Shown here in pieces: positions 29,803-39,133 of a stretch of 64,000 nt of DNA (positions are counted from its first letter, which is position 1; each line of letters starts with the position of its first letter). The notes under the pieces are model-generated. The model was not told the DNA's origin. It did not search any database and saw only the letters and a list, made by a program, of their open reading frames with translations. The position numbers and the translations under genes are program-made. Origin of the DNA: Paraburkholderia hiiakae (lineage in GTDB: Bacteria > Pseudomonadota > Gammaproteobacteria > Burkholderiales > Burkholderiaceae); NCBI RefSeq assembly GCF_904848665.1, contig NZ_CAJHCQ010000001.1:186001-250000 (forward strand), in the 5' to 3' direction.

Positions 29803-30891
29803 TCAGGTGTTCTGCACGACGATGGTCGGGAACTTCGAGGTCATGTCGCGGGCGCGCTCGGCAATCTGGATCGCCACGCGGCGCGCGATCGCGCGATAGA
29901 TTTCCGCCACCGCGCCCTGCGGCGCGGCCACGACGGTCGGGTTGCCCGAATCGGCTTGCTCGCGAATGGCGATGTCGAGCGGCAGGCTGCCGAGCACTTC
30001 CACGCCGTATTCCTTCGCCATGCGCTCGCCGCCGCCCGCGCCGAAGACATGCTCGGCGTGGCCGCAATTCGAGCAGATGTGCACGGCCATGTTCTCGACG
30101 ATGCCGAGAATCGGAATGCCCACTTTCTCGAACATCTTGAGGCCCTTCTTCGCGTCGAGCAGCGCGATGTCCTGCGGCGTCGTGACGATCACGGCGCCCG
30201 TGACGGGCACACGCTGCGAGAGCGTGAGCTGGATGTCGCCCGTGCCCGGCGGCATGTCGACCACGAGATAGTCGAGTTCGCGCCAGTTCGTCTGACGTAG
30301 CAGTTGCTCGAGCGCGGAAGTCGCCATCGGGCCGCGCCAGACCATCGGGTTGTCTTGCTCGACCAGAAAGCCGATCGAGTTGGCCTGCACGCCGTGGCCT
30401 TCGAGCGGATTCATCGACTGGCCGTCGGGCGACTCGGGGCGGCCCTCGATGCCGAGCATCATCGGCAGCGAGGGGCCGTAGATGTCCGCGTCGAGCACGC
30501 CGACCGAAGCGCCTTCGGCCGCGAGCGCCAGCGCGAGATTCACGGCGGTCGTGCTCTTGCCCACGCCGCCCTTGCCCGAGGCCACGGCGACGATATTCTT
30601 CACATTGGGCAGCAGCTTCACGCCGCGTTGCACCGTGTGCGCGGCAATCTCACTTCTAACCGCAACGCGGCTCGCCTTCACGCCCGGCACAGCCGCGAGC
30701 GCCGCTTCGACCTGCTTGCGCACGGCTTCGAACTGGCTCTTCGCCGGGTAGCCGAGCACGATCTCGACGCCGACTGTATCGCCTTCGACAGTGACGTTGC
30801 GCACGCCCTTGGCCACCGCGTAGGGATGACCCGTGTTCGGATCCGTCAAGGCCGCGAGCGCGGCGTCGACCAAAGCCCGATCTATGCTCAT
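29803..30891 (-). CDS. apbC: Iron-sulfur cluster carrier protein Mrp/ApbC
   Basis: A 362-residue P-loop ATPase that carries [4Fe-4S] clusters to apo-proteins in the cytosol. An N-terminal MIP18/DUF59 domain (about residues 1-90) precedes the ParA/MinD-like ATPase with deviant Walker A SGKGGVGKST, VLDADIYGPS and VVDMPPGTGD. The cluster-binding CxxC is HICSNCGH. The start ATG at 30891 (MSIDRALV) is chosen over an upstream open frame to 30990. It diverges from the OmpA-family lipoprotein gene. The next gene, metG, also starts with a nearby linkage seen in other betaproteobacteria. Confidence 0.95.
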   Translation of the reverse strand: MSIDRALVDAALAALTDPNTGHPYAVAKGVRNVTVEGDTVGVEIVLGYPAKSQFEAVRKQVEAALAAVPGVKASRVAVRSEIAAHTVQRGVKLLPNVKNIVAVASGKGGVGKSTTAVNLALALAAEGASVGVLDADIYGPSLPMMLGIEGRPESPDGQSMNPLEGHGVQANSIGFLVEQDNPMVWRGPMATSALEQLLRQTNWRELDYLVVDMPPGTGDIQLTLSQRVPVTGAVIVTTPQDIALLDAKKGLKMFEKVGIPILGIVENMAVHICSNCGHAEHVFGAGGGERMAKEYGVEVLGSLPLDIAIREQADSGNPTVVAAPQGAVAEIYRAIARRVAIQIAERARDMTSKFPTIVVQNT

Positions 30892-31209
30892 TGAAACTCC
30901 GTGGGGAGAATGCCGGTCTGCGTTAGCGCCTGTCCGAGTGAGGACTGATCGCCTACGCGCCGGAAATCGAAAGAAATTGTTAAGCTGCATTGCGCAAAAT
31001 TACCCGAAAGGGCACGCTTCGCGGCAGCATCGATTTCGTGTGCCGACCAGGTGCTCTCAAAGCCGCGATCCAGCGGCTTTTTGCCTGGCGGCGCAAACCT
31101 CAAGGCGTCATTGTAGTAGTTGCCGCCGCGCGCCGTTCGAAGACCCTCTTCGCATGCGGGGCCGCGAACGCCGCGGGCAGCGTCCGTTCCACTCAAGAAA
31201 GGAAAGCAA
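30892..31209. other. Divergent intergenic region, apbC and OmpA-like lipoprotein (318 bases)
   Basis: The region separates two divergent genes and should hold both promoters, but I see no hexamer pair worth calling. The only AT-richer patch is 30970-31003. gaaaggaaa precedes the ATG at 31210 and serves as its ribosome-binding site. No RNA gene or repeat is evident. Confidence 0.45.
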
Positions 31210-31863
31210 ATGAACACAAGAATCCTGACACGCCTGTCCGTCTTTGCGGTTGCCGGCGCGCTCGTCGCCGGTTGCGCGACGCAGCAGGGCACCAACACGG
31301 CTCTCGGCACCGGTGTCGGCGCAGGCACGGGCGCGGCCATCGGCGCGATCTTCGGCGGCGGCAAGGGCGCGGCGATCGGCGCAGGCGCTGGCGCGCTGGT
31401 CGGCGGCGTCACCGGTTACAACTGGCAGAACATCAAGAACAGGCTGTCGGGCTCCACCAAGGGCACGGGCACGCAGATCACCGAGCAGCCGGACGGCTCG
31501 CTCAAGCTCAACATTCCGAGCAACGTGACCTTCGACACCAGCAGCTTCGCGATCAAACCGTCGTTCGCGCCGGTGCTCGACTCGGTCGCGCAGACGCTCC
31601 AGCAGAACCCGGAAGTCGTCGCGCAAGTCGTGGGGCATACGGATAGCACCGGCCAGCCCGCGTACAACCAGACGCTGTCGGCCAACCGCGCGCAGAGCGT
31701 GGTGAATTACCTCGCCTCACGCGGCATCCAGATGCAGCGCATGTCGGCCGAGGGCCGCGGCGACACCCAGCCGATCGCCGACAACAGCACGGAAGCCGGG
31801 CGCGCCGCGAACCGCCGCGTGGAAATCTATCTGCGCGCGACGGCACAGCACCAGGGCGGCTAA
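31210..31863 (+). CDS. OmpA-family lipoprotein with glycine-zipper domain (YiaD-like)
   Basis: A 217-residue outer-membrane lipoprotein. The signal peptide ends in a lipobox (LVAGC, Cys about residue 22). A glycine-zipper segment follows (GTGVGAGTGAAIGAIFGGG with a second Gly/Ala repeat), then a C-terminal OmpA domain (about 105-212). That domain carries the peptidoglycan-binding pattern VVGHTDSTG, NQTLSANRAQSVVNYL and NRRVEIYL. It should tether the outer membrane to the cell wall. ATG at 31210 has AAGGAA seven bases upstream. A terminator follows. Confidence 0.93.
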   Translation: MNTRILTRLSVFAVAGALVAGCATQQGTNTALGTGVGAGTGAAIGAIFGGGKGAAIGAGAGALVGGVTGYNWQNIKNRLSGSTKGTGTQITEQPDGSLKLNIPSNVTFDTSSFAIKPSFAPVLDSVAQTLQQNPEVVAQVVGHTDSTGQPAYNQTLSANRAQSVVNYLASRGIQMQRMSAEGRGDTQPIADNSTEAGRAANRRVEIYLRATAQHQGG

Positions 31864-31930
31864 ACCGGTTCGGCGCAGTTGCCGGAAGCGCTGCAGGCGG
31901 AAGGTCGCAGCAAAAAACAGCGACACATCA

Positions 31931-31967
31931 ACGGGACGGCAACCATGCCGTCCCGTTTGCATTTTGA
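31931..31967 (+). terminator. Terminator of the OmpA-like gene
   Basis: A 10-bp perfect stem (acgggacggc at 31931-31940, gccgtcccgt at 31947-31956) with a 6-base loop is followed by ttgcatttt. Confidence 0.75.
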
Positions 31968-32326
31968 GCGGCCCGAAGGCGCGTGCCGAAACCCCTGCTG
32001 GACGGCCACCGGACGCCCGCTTAAAAGCACTAGCAGAGAATCGAAAAATTTTTCGAACTCTCGGGAAATCGTGCTGTCTGTCTTTACGGTACGTGTGCGG
32101 CAGTGCCGCCGCGTCACCATTCTCCTCTTGTCGTTGTTGCTCCGGGGCCATTCTTGCCCCGGTTTTTTTTGGCCGCCATTTGTGCGCCGCAGCATAGCCA
32201 TGGCTCACGCGCCCGCGTTGCCTCCAGGCATTGCGCATACGAGCGTCCACCTGCTGGCCGAACGGCGCTACGTGCGCCCTGCTAAAATCGCCCTTTCCCC
32301 CCGCAACATCGGACTTCCCCTCACTT
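31968..32326. other. Non-coding interval upstream of metG with palindrome and orphan terminator
   Basis: This 359-base stretch has no credible gene. It contains a 16-bp perfect palindrome tcgaaaaatttttcga at 32041-32056, a strong stem-loop with eight Ts at 32142-32170 (listed separately), and a -10-like TAAAAT at 32283-32288, 39 bases before the metG start. Since the upstream gene already has its own terminator, the second terminator has no obvious transcript to end unless a small RNA or long leader is made here. Confidence 0.5.
32142..32170 (+). terminator. Strong orphan terminator 157 bases upstream of metG
   Basis: ccggggc (32142-32148) and gccccgg (32156-32162) form a 7-bp GC stem with a 7-base loop, followed directly by eight Ts (32163-32170). 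It looks like a textbook Rho-independent terminator of an unannotated short transcript starting after about 31970, or an attenuator of metG. Confidence 0.8.
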
Positions 32327-34480
32327 ATGTCAGCACCCGCCACCGACCTCGCAGCAGCCGGCGCGCATGCCAATCCAAGCGGCCGCCGCCAGATTCTCGT
32401 TACGTCTGCTCTGCCGTACGCCAACGGTCAGATCCACATCGGCCACCTGGTCGAGTACATCCAGACGGACATCTGGGTTCGCGCGCTGCGAATGCATGGC
32501 CACGAGGTCTACTACGTCGGTGCCGACGATACGCACGGCACGCCCGTCATGCTGCGCGCGGAAAAGGAAGGCCTCACGCCGCAACAGCTGATCGCGCGCG
32601 TGTGGCAAGAGCACAAGCGCGATTTCGACAGCTTCGGCGTGTCGTTCGACAACTACTACTCGACGGACTCCGAAGAGAACCGCGTGCTCTCCGAGTCGGT
32701 GTATCTGGCGCTGAAGGAGGCGGGTTTCATCGAGACACGCGACATCGAGCAGGCCTACGACCCGGTCAAGAACATGTTCCTGCCGGACCGCTTCATCAAG
32801 GGCGAGTGCCCGAAGTGCGGCGCGAAGGATCAGTACGGCGACAGCTGCGAAGTGTGCGGCTCGACCTATGCACCGACTGATCTGAAGAATCCGTACTCGG
32901 TGGTCTCGGGCGCAACGCCCATCCGCAAGACCTCGACGCACTATTTCTTCCGCCTCTCCGACCCGCGCTGCGAAGACTTCCTGCGCGGCTGGGTGAGCGG
33001 CCTGGCTCAACCGGAAGCGACCAACAAGATGCGCGAGTGGCTCGGCGACTCGGGCGAATCGAAGCTCGCCGACTGGGACATCTCGCGCGACGCACCCTAC
33101 TTCGGCTTTGAGATTCCGGGCGCGCCCGGCAAGTACTTCTACGTGTGGCTCGACGCGCCGGTGGGTTACTACGCGAGCTTCAAGAACCTGTGCGAGAAGC
33201 GCGGCATCGACTTCGAAGCCTGGGTGAAGGCCGGTTCGAAGACGGAGCAGTACCACTTCATCGGCAAGGACATCTTGTACTTCCACACGCTGTTCTGGCC
33301 GGCGATGCTCGAATTCTCGGGCCATCGCACGCCGACCAACGTGTTCGCGCACGGCTTCCTGACGGTGGACGGCGCGAAGATGTCGAAGTCGCGCGGCACT
33401 TTCATCACCGCGGAAAGCTATGTGACCACAGGCCTGAACCCCGAGTGGCTGCGCTACTACTTCGCCGCGAAGCTCAACAGCACGATGGAAGACCTCGACC
33501 TGAACCTCGAAGACTTCCAGGCGCGCGTGAACAGCGACCTCGTCGGCAAGTACATCAACATCGCGAGCCGCGCGGCAGGCTTCCTGATCAAGCGCTTCGA
33601 AGGCCGCGTGCAAGATAGCGCGATGAATCATCCGCTGCTCGAACAACTGCGCACGGCAATTCCGCAAATCGCTGCGCACTACGAAGCACGCGAATACAGC
33701 CGCGCGCTGCGCCAGACGATGGAGCTCGCCGACGCCGTGAACGGTTATGTCGACACGGCCAAGCCGTGGGAACAGGCCAAGGATCCGGCCAACCCGGTGG
33801 CGCTGCACGAGACCTGCACCGTGAGCCTCGAAGCGTTCCGCCTGCTTTCGCTCGCGCTCAAGCCGGTGCTGCCGCAGCTCGCTGAAGGCGTCGAGCAGTT
33901 CCTCGCCATCGAGCCGCTCACGTGGGCCGATGCAGGCAAGGCGCTGTCGTCGCAACAGCCGATCAACGCGTACAAGCACCTGATGACGCGCGTCGATCCG
34001 AAGCAGATCGAAGCGCTGCTCGCCGCCAACCGCGATTCGCTGCAGGCGACCGAAGCGCCCGCCGCCGCGGCTGCGGATGCGAACAAGAAGTCGAAGGCTG
34101 CGAAGGAAGCGAAAAAGCCGGCCGCCGATGAAACGCCCGAAGTCATCTCCATCGACGACTTCGCGAAGATCGACCTGCGCGTGGCGCTGATCGTCGACTG
34201 CAACATCGTTGAAGGTTCGGACAAGCTGCTGCAACTCACGCTCGACGTGGGCGAAGAAAAGACGCGTAACGTGTTCTCGGGCATCCGTTCCGCGTACAAG
34301 CCGGAAGACCTCAAGGGCAAGCTCACGGTGATGGTCGCGAACCTCGCGCCGCGCAAGATGAAGTTCGGCATGTCCGAAGGGATGGTGCTCGCGGCCTCTG
34401 CGGCTGACGAGAAGGCCGAGCCGGGACTTTATATTCTCGAACCGCATTCCGGTGCCAAGCCGGGCATGCGGGTGCGTTAA
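32327..34480 (+). CDS. metG: Methionyl-tRNA synthetase
   Basis: A 717-residue class I aminoacyl-tRNA synthetase that charges tRNA-Met and initiator tRNA. The HIGH motif is in [10 protein letters not shown], and KMSKS is exact in [12 protein letters not shown] zinc-binding knuckle has CPKC and CEVC. After an Ala/Lys-rich linker (about residues 580-608), a C-terminal EMAP-II/Trbp-like tRNA-binding and dimerisation domain (about 610-717) contains [14 protein letters not shown] and [18 protein letters not shown]. The start at 32327 (MSAPATDL) is family-like. A bidirectional terminator follows. Confidence 0.98.
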   Translation: MSAPATDLAAAGAHANPSGRRQILVTSALPYANGQIHIGHLVEYIQTDIWVRALRMHGHEVYYVGADDTHGTPVMLRAEKEGLTPQQLIARVWQEHKRDFDSFGVSFDNYYSTDSEENRVLSESVYLALKEAGFIETRDIEQAYDPVKNMFLPDRFIKGECPKCGAKDQYGDSCEVCGSTYAPTDLKNPYSVVSGATPIRKTSTHYFFRLSDPRCEDFLRGWVSGLAQPEATNKMREWLGDSGESKLADWDISRDAPYFGFEIPGAPGKYFYVWLDAPVGYYASFKNLCEKRGIDFEAWVKAGSKTEQYHFIGKDILYFHTLFWPAMLEFSGHRTPTNVFAHGFLTVDGAKMSKSRGTFITAESYVTTGLNPEWLRYYFAAKLNSTMEDLDLNLEDFQARVNSDLVGKYINIASRAAGFLIKRFEGRVQDSAMNHPLLEQLRTAIPQIAAHYEAREYSRALRQTMELADAVNGYVDTAKPWEQAKDPANPVALHETCTVSLEAFRLLSLALKPVLPQLAEGVEQFLAIEPLTWADAGKALSSQQPINAYKHLMTRVDPKQIEALLAANRDSLQATEAPAAAAADANKKSKAAKEAKKPAADETPEVISIDDFAKIDLRVALIVDCNIVEGSDKLLQLTLDVGEEKTRNVFSGIRSAYKPEDLKGKLTVMVANLAPRKMKFGMSEGMVLAASAADEKAEPGLYILEPHSGAKPGMRVR

Positions 34481-34520
34481 GGCGACACAAGCGCAAACGC
34501 CACGGCGTTGCGCGACTCGC

Positions 34521-34554
34521 AAAAAAGCACACCTCGGAGGTGTGCTTTTTTTTT
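34521..34554. terminator. Bidirectional terminator between metG and tamB
   Basis: gcacacct (34527-34534) pairs with aggtgtgc (34538-34545), flanked by six As on the left and nine Ts on the right. It should stop both convergent transcripts. Confidence 0.88.
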
Positions 34555-34581
34555 GCTGTTTATTGATGGTTTCTGATTTTT

Positions 34582-37500
34582 CTACCTGCGAAGCCGATCA
34601 AACCTTCGCGTATAGAGAATATCGGCGCCATTGAACGTGCCGGTGTACATCACCAGCGACCAATAGCGCGAGAGGTTGATCGTCGCCTTCACCGCGTTCG
34701 ACGCCGTCTGCAAACCCTGCTCGTAGCCAATCACGAGCCGCTGATTGATGACCTTCGCGATCATCACAACCTCGGGGTCGGTCAGGCCCACTTCGCTACG
34801 CCCGATCGAAAATTCGTCGAGGCCGATACTTTGCGCGATGCGCTTGCCCTGCGCGCTGCCAAGCAACGCGAGCGCCGTCGTCATGGCGTTCTGCTGGCCG
34901 AGGTTGTTGCCCTGGTCGGTGCCGTGGCCGAACAGCAGCCAGGAGAGCTTTTCGTTGTCGGGCACGTTCGGCTCGGAGACAAGCCTCACCGCTGGCGACT
35001 GCACCGTACCCGTAACCTGCACGCCCGCCTCGACCTGCTGATTGCGGCGCATGGCGAGAATATTGATGCCCGGATTGCCGACCGGCCCGTTGAACGTGAA
35101 GAAGCCGTTCTCGATGTTGAGCTTGGTGCCGAACGCCGTGTAGCTGGAGCCTTCGGTCACGCGCACGTTGCCGACCGCGCGCAGCGGAACGTCCGGCTCG
35201 CTATTCACCGCGATCTTGCCTGCGAGGCCGAGGTCCGCGCCCAGCCCGCGGAACCGGAAGTCGTTCCCGAGATCGATATCGATGTTCGCGCGCGGGGCGA
35301 AGCGCGGCGCGGGTTTCGTCGAGGCCGTTTCCTCGATGGGCGGCCGGCCGCCCATCGTGCTGCCGTCGGGACGCACGATCACGACGTCATCGCCGAGCGA
35401 GGGCGCGGGCGACGTGGGCATGTCGAAAAGCGCGTGATCGACGGTGAACTTGCCGTCGATCTGCATGCCGCCAAGATGGCCGCCGTTGGCGATGCTCGCG
35501 CTGCCAGAAAGCGACAGCTTGCGGTCGGGTGAAGCAAACAGTTCGAGCTTGTCCGCGACGATGCTCGCCGTGAGATCGGGTTCGGCGTTGTCGAGACGCA
35601 CGCGCCCCGTTGCGCGCAGCGTACCGCTCGTCGCGCCATGGAACTCGACCTGCTGGAAGTCGACGAGGTTTTGCGAAAGCGCGATGCGGATCACGCCGTC
35701 CTTCAACTCCACGCCCTGATCGACCACGGTGGCCGAAAGCCCGTCGCCGACAAGCGAGCCCGTGAGATTCGGCTTCGCGACCGTGCCGCCGAGCGCGAGT
35801 TGCAACGCGAGATGGCCATCGAGCAGATAAGTCGGGCCTAACATGCCGCCCGTGGTCCTGAGCGAGGGCACGTTCGCCTTGATGGTGCCGCCAATCGGCG
35901 CCTCGTCCGCGACGGTGAGGATGCCATCGCGCGGCGCGAGCGTCGTGTAGGCGTCGATGTCGAGCAGGCCCACGCGGCTCGCCTGCGCATGCGCCGTGAG
36001 CGCGAGACGGTTGCCGCCGCTGAAGGCTGCGCGCACGTTGAGCTCGCCCACGCCGAGCGAGGCAAAGCCGCGGCCGACTTCGGTCGTGATGTCCCCCGAG
36101 CGGCGTTTGATCTGCGCATAGCCCGTGGCCGTCTGGCCGACAGAGAAGTCCCAGTCGCCGTCGAAGATCAGGTCGGTCCTGAGCGTGGACGGCACGCCCG
36201 TGAACTGCTGCCGGATTTGCATGATGCGCGCGAGCGAAACGTTGGTGAGCGTGCCCGCCGAGCGGATCCGGCCATGGTCGAGGTCGAACCCTTTCAGGTC
36301 GAGCGTCGCGCCTTCGCCCACGAGACGTGTCGCGCCAAGCGTGACGTGGCCGGCACCCGCGCTCACCGTCAGCGGCGATTGCAGCTTCACACCCGGCACG
36401 CCGCGGTTCTCGAGTTGCGTGACCGTGCCGTTCCAGCGCGATCCCTCACGCGTATCCTGGAGGCCGCCGTTCGCCGCCACCACGAAGTCGATCGGCTGGC
36501 CCTGCACCTTGCCCTTCGCGCTCGCGGTGAGCGTGTGCTTCGCGCGCGTACCGTCGAGGCGCGCGGTGAGCGTCGTGATATCGACACCCGCCACGGCAAT
36601 CTCGCTCGCGTCGGTGCTGAAGGCGAGCGCGCCATTCGCGCCGTCGCGTGCGAGAGCACGGCCCTCGGCATGGCCGATGCGGTTGTCGCCGAACACCACG
36701 TGGTCGGCCTTGTAGTCGAGTGAGACGTCAGGATGCGCGAAGGTGCCGGTCACGTCGCCGTTCGCGGCGAGCTGGCCCGCGATGCCGAAGCCGAGCCGGT
36801 CGAGCTGCGGCGCATCCACGCGAAAGCGCAGGCGGTCCCCACGCGCGCCGAAGCTGCCTTGCAGTTCGACGGTATTGCCCGCGATCGAGAGGTTCGCGCG
36901 GCTTGGCAGAATGCGCGAGCCCGCCAGCTGGATGAGGCCCTGGCCCGTGAGCGGCAGGTCGTCGTAGACGCTCGGGCCGAGCTTGAACTCGGCCTTCGTC
37001 GTGAAAGTGGGCGCGAGCGTGCCGCTCGCGTTGAGCGTGCCGTTCACGCGCGCCTCGATGCGCCGGCCAGCGGGACGCGCGGCGGGTCCTGGTCGCGCTG
37101 CGGGTTGAGCCGCCCCGCCCTGCTGGGTCTGTCTTGCGTTCTCCACGCGCTTTTGCGCGGCGGCCTGCTCGCTGGATTGCGCGGGATTGAGCGACGGGTT
37201 CAGCGCCGGATTGAGCGCGAGATTGCGTTGCGGGTTGAGCGCGTCGGCGGCGGGCTGGGCCGCGGGTTGGGCCACATGCGTGGGCCTCGGCCGCGCGGCC
37301 GGGGCGGCCGACTTCGCCGTCGTGCGCGCCGGGATTTGCGACGTGAGCGTTAGCGGATCGAAATTGGTCAGCACCGCCTTGAGTTGATACGTGGAGCTGG
37401 CGTCGTGCTTGAGCGCGCCCGAAAGGTCGATGCGCCCCGCACCCGAAGTCAGCCGCACGTCGTTGAGCGACAGGCGCGCGGGGTCCTGCGTGACCTTGCC

Positions 37501-39072
37501 CTGCACGCGCAGCGCCGCCTTCGGATCGGCGAGATCGAGCGTGACGCTCTGCACGTCGCCGTTCAGCCGCACGCCAACCGGCCCCGCGAATTGCGTGGCG
37601 CGCACACTCGACTGGATCGCGTTGAGGTCGAGCCCGGCCACCTTCAGATCGAAGCGTCCGTCGCGCCCGCTGATCGTGCCGCCGCCGGTGATCGTCGCGT
37701 TCTTCACGAGACGCACGGCGAGCGTCGGGATGCGCTGCGTCTTCGCATCGAGCACGACGTCGGCGTGGGCGTCGATGAGCGGCAGCAGCTTTGCGTCGAT
37801 GGCGCCCGGCTTCGCGTTCACGATCGAGACCGTGCCCGCCACTGTGAAGCCAGCCGCATTGCTGTGCGCGCGAGCCGCAGCGGCCGTGGCCGATGCCGCG
37901 GAGGCAGCCGCGGCATCGGGTTTCGCGCCACCCGCAGGCGCCGATGCCAACGCCGGCACGGAAGCCGGCGTCCCCGCCGACACCGCCGCTGCGGCCGAAG
38001 CCGCTGCGAGCGCCGCCGGCACGCCCGCCGCGCCACCCGGCACCGGTTGCAACTGCGCACGCACCGCGAGGTCGGCGAACGGCGCGCCGGGCGCGAACGC
38101 CTGCGGATTGACGTGATCGAACGCGAGCGTTGCGCGTTGCAGCGGCACGGAAGCGAACGGCGCAGCCTCCACGTGGGCGCGGCCGGTGAGCTTCATGCCG
38201 CTCGCCTCGATCTCGGCCGTGAGCGCCTCGAGCGAGCCGTCGAGGTTTGCACTCACCTGCACGTCCTCGCCGTTCACCTTGCCGGAGTAGCCCAGGTCGC
38301 CCGTCAGCGTGAACGGCCGCACGCCATCGAGCGACGCCCGCGCGCTCACCGCGCCAAAGGGCGTGTCGAGGCGCTCGATGGCGGCCTCGTGATGGCGGCC
38401 GTCACTGCGTCCGTGGAACTGGAACCGCGAGAACTCGTTAGTGGAGGTGCCTTCGTGCACCGTGAGCTTGTTCACCTGCAAGTCGCGAATCTCGAGCCCG
38501 AGCGGCAGTTGCAGGTTCTCAGGCAGCTTCATGGGCGAGGAAGGCTCGTGCGACGGCACGATGCGCATCTCGATATCGCCAGCATGCAGATAGTCCACCA
38601 CGAAGCGCCAGGGCTTCTGGCGGAAGCCCTGCAGCTCCCATTGGCCGCCAATGCGGTCGACCTTGAGCGTGGTGCCGTCCGTGCCGCGCCAGCTCACGTT
38701 GGTAAAGCGCACACCGCTCGCGAGCGTGCCGCCTTCGAGCCTGCCCGCGAGCTTGCCGTCAAGCAGCTTGACGGCCACGCGCCACGCGTAAGCCGTGCCG
38801 CGCTCGGTGGTCAGCACGCCATACAGCAAGCCGGCGACAAGCCCGACCACCAGCACCGGCACGACGATAGCCCAGGCAAGCGCCTTCCAGAGCCGCGGCC
38901 CACGGCGCGGCGGCGGCGCACCGGCGTCACCGCCGTTGCCGCGCTCGCCGTTGCCACCATTGCCGCTGGGTTCACCGCGCGCTTCATCGCCCGGGCTGCG
39001 TCCGGCCTCCCCCGGCGGCACCGCGAACGTGGCGGGCAGCCACGCCAAAGCAGCGAAACGACGCGCGCTCAT
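34582..39072 (-). CDS. tamB: Translocation and assembly module protein TamB
   Basis: A 1496-residue inner-membrane-anchored AsmA-like protein that spans the periplasm and works with TamA in outer-membrane protein or phospholipid transport. A Gly/Pro-rich cytoplasmic N-terminus precedes one membrane helix (about residues 65-87, IVVPVLVVGLVAGLLYGVL). A long beta-taco region follows, and the C-terminal DUF490 domain ends in the TamA-interacting YTRRFDRLRR. Two low-complexity insertions are present: Ala-rich at about 344-407, and Ala/Pro/Asn-rich with an LNPALNPSLNP repeat at about 580-670. ATG at 39072 has GAGGTGG seven bases upstream. It lies 61 bases after tamA. Confidence 0.95.
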   Translation of the reverse strand: MSARRFAALAWLPATFAVPPGEAGRSPGDEARGEPSGNGGNGERGNGGDAGAPPPRRGPRLWKALAWAIVVPVLVVGLVAGLLYGVLTTERGTAYAWRVAVKLLDGKLAGRLEGGTLASGVRFTNVSWRGTDGTTLKVDRIGGQWELQGFRQKPWRFVVDYLHAGDIEMRIVPSHEPSSPMKLPENLQLPLGLEIRDLQVNKLTVHEGTSTNEFSRFQFHGRSDGRHHEAAIERLDTPFGAVSARASLDGVRPFTLTGDLGYSGKVNGEDVQVSANLDGSLEALTAEIEASGMKLTGRAHVEAAPFASVPLQRATLAFDHVNPQAFAPGAPFADLAVRAQLQPVPGGAAGVPAALAAASAAAAVSAGTPASVPALASAPAGGAKPDAAAASAASATAAAARAHSNAAGFTVAGTVSIVNAKPGAIDAKLLPLIDAHADVVLDAKTQRIPTLAVRLVKNATITGGGTISGRDGRFDLKVAGLDLNAIQSSVRATQFAGPVGVRLNGDVQSVTLDLADPKAALRVQGKVTQDPARLSLNDVRLTSGAGRIDLSGALKHDASSTYQLKAVLTNFDPLTLTSQIPARTTAKSAAPAARPRPTHVAQPAAQPAADALNPQRNLALNPALNPSLNPAQSSEQAAAQKRVENARQTQQGGAAQPAARPGPAARPAGRRIEARVNGTLNASGTLAPTFTTKAEFKLGPSVYDDLPLTGQGLIQLAGSRILPSRANLSIAGNTVELQGSFGARGDRLRFRVDAPQLDRLGFGIAGQLAANGDVTGTFAHPDVSLDYKADHVVFGDNRIGHAEGRALARDGANGALAFSTDASEIAVAGVDITTLTARLDGTRAKHTLTASAKGKVQGQPIDFVVAANGGLQDTREGSRWNGTVTQLENRGVPGVKLQSPLTVSAGAGHVTLGATRLVGEGATLDLKGFDLDHGRIRSAGTLTNVSLARIMQIRQQFTGVPSTLRTDLIFDGDWDFSVGQTATGYAQIKRRSGDITTEVGRGFASLGVGELNVRAAFSGGNRLALTAHAQASRVGLLDIDAYTTLAPRDGILTVADEAPIGGTIKANVPSLRTTGGMLGPTYLLDGHLALQLALGGTVAKPNLTGSLVGDGLSATVVDQGVELKDGVIRIALSQNLVDFQQVEFHGATSGTLRATGRVRLDNAEPDLTASIVADKLELFASPDRKLSLSGSASIANGGHLGGMQIDGKFTVDHALFDMPTSPAPSLGDDVVIVRPDGSTMGGRPPIEETASTKPAPRFAPRANIDIDLGNDFRFRGLGADLGLAGKIAVNSEPDVPLRAVGNVRVTEGSSYTAFGTKLNIENGFFTFNGPVGNPGINILAMRRNQQVEAGVQVTGTVQSPAVRLVSEPNVPDNEKLSWLLFGHGTDQGNNLGQQNAMTTALALLGSAQGKRIAQSIGLDEFSIGRSEVGLTDPEVVMIAKVINQRLVIGYEQGLQTASNAVKATINLSRYWSLVMYTGTFNGADILYTRRFDRLRR

Positions 39073-39133
39073 GCGACCACCTCGCCGTGCGGCGCAGGGG
39101 TCGTGGCGAAACGGAGCAGCGAGCGCGTCATCA

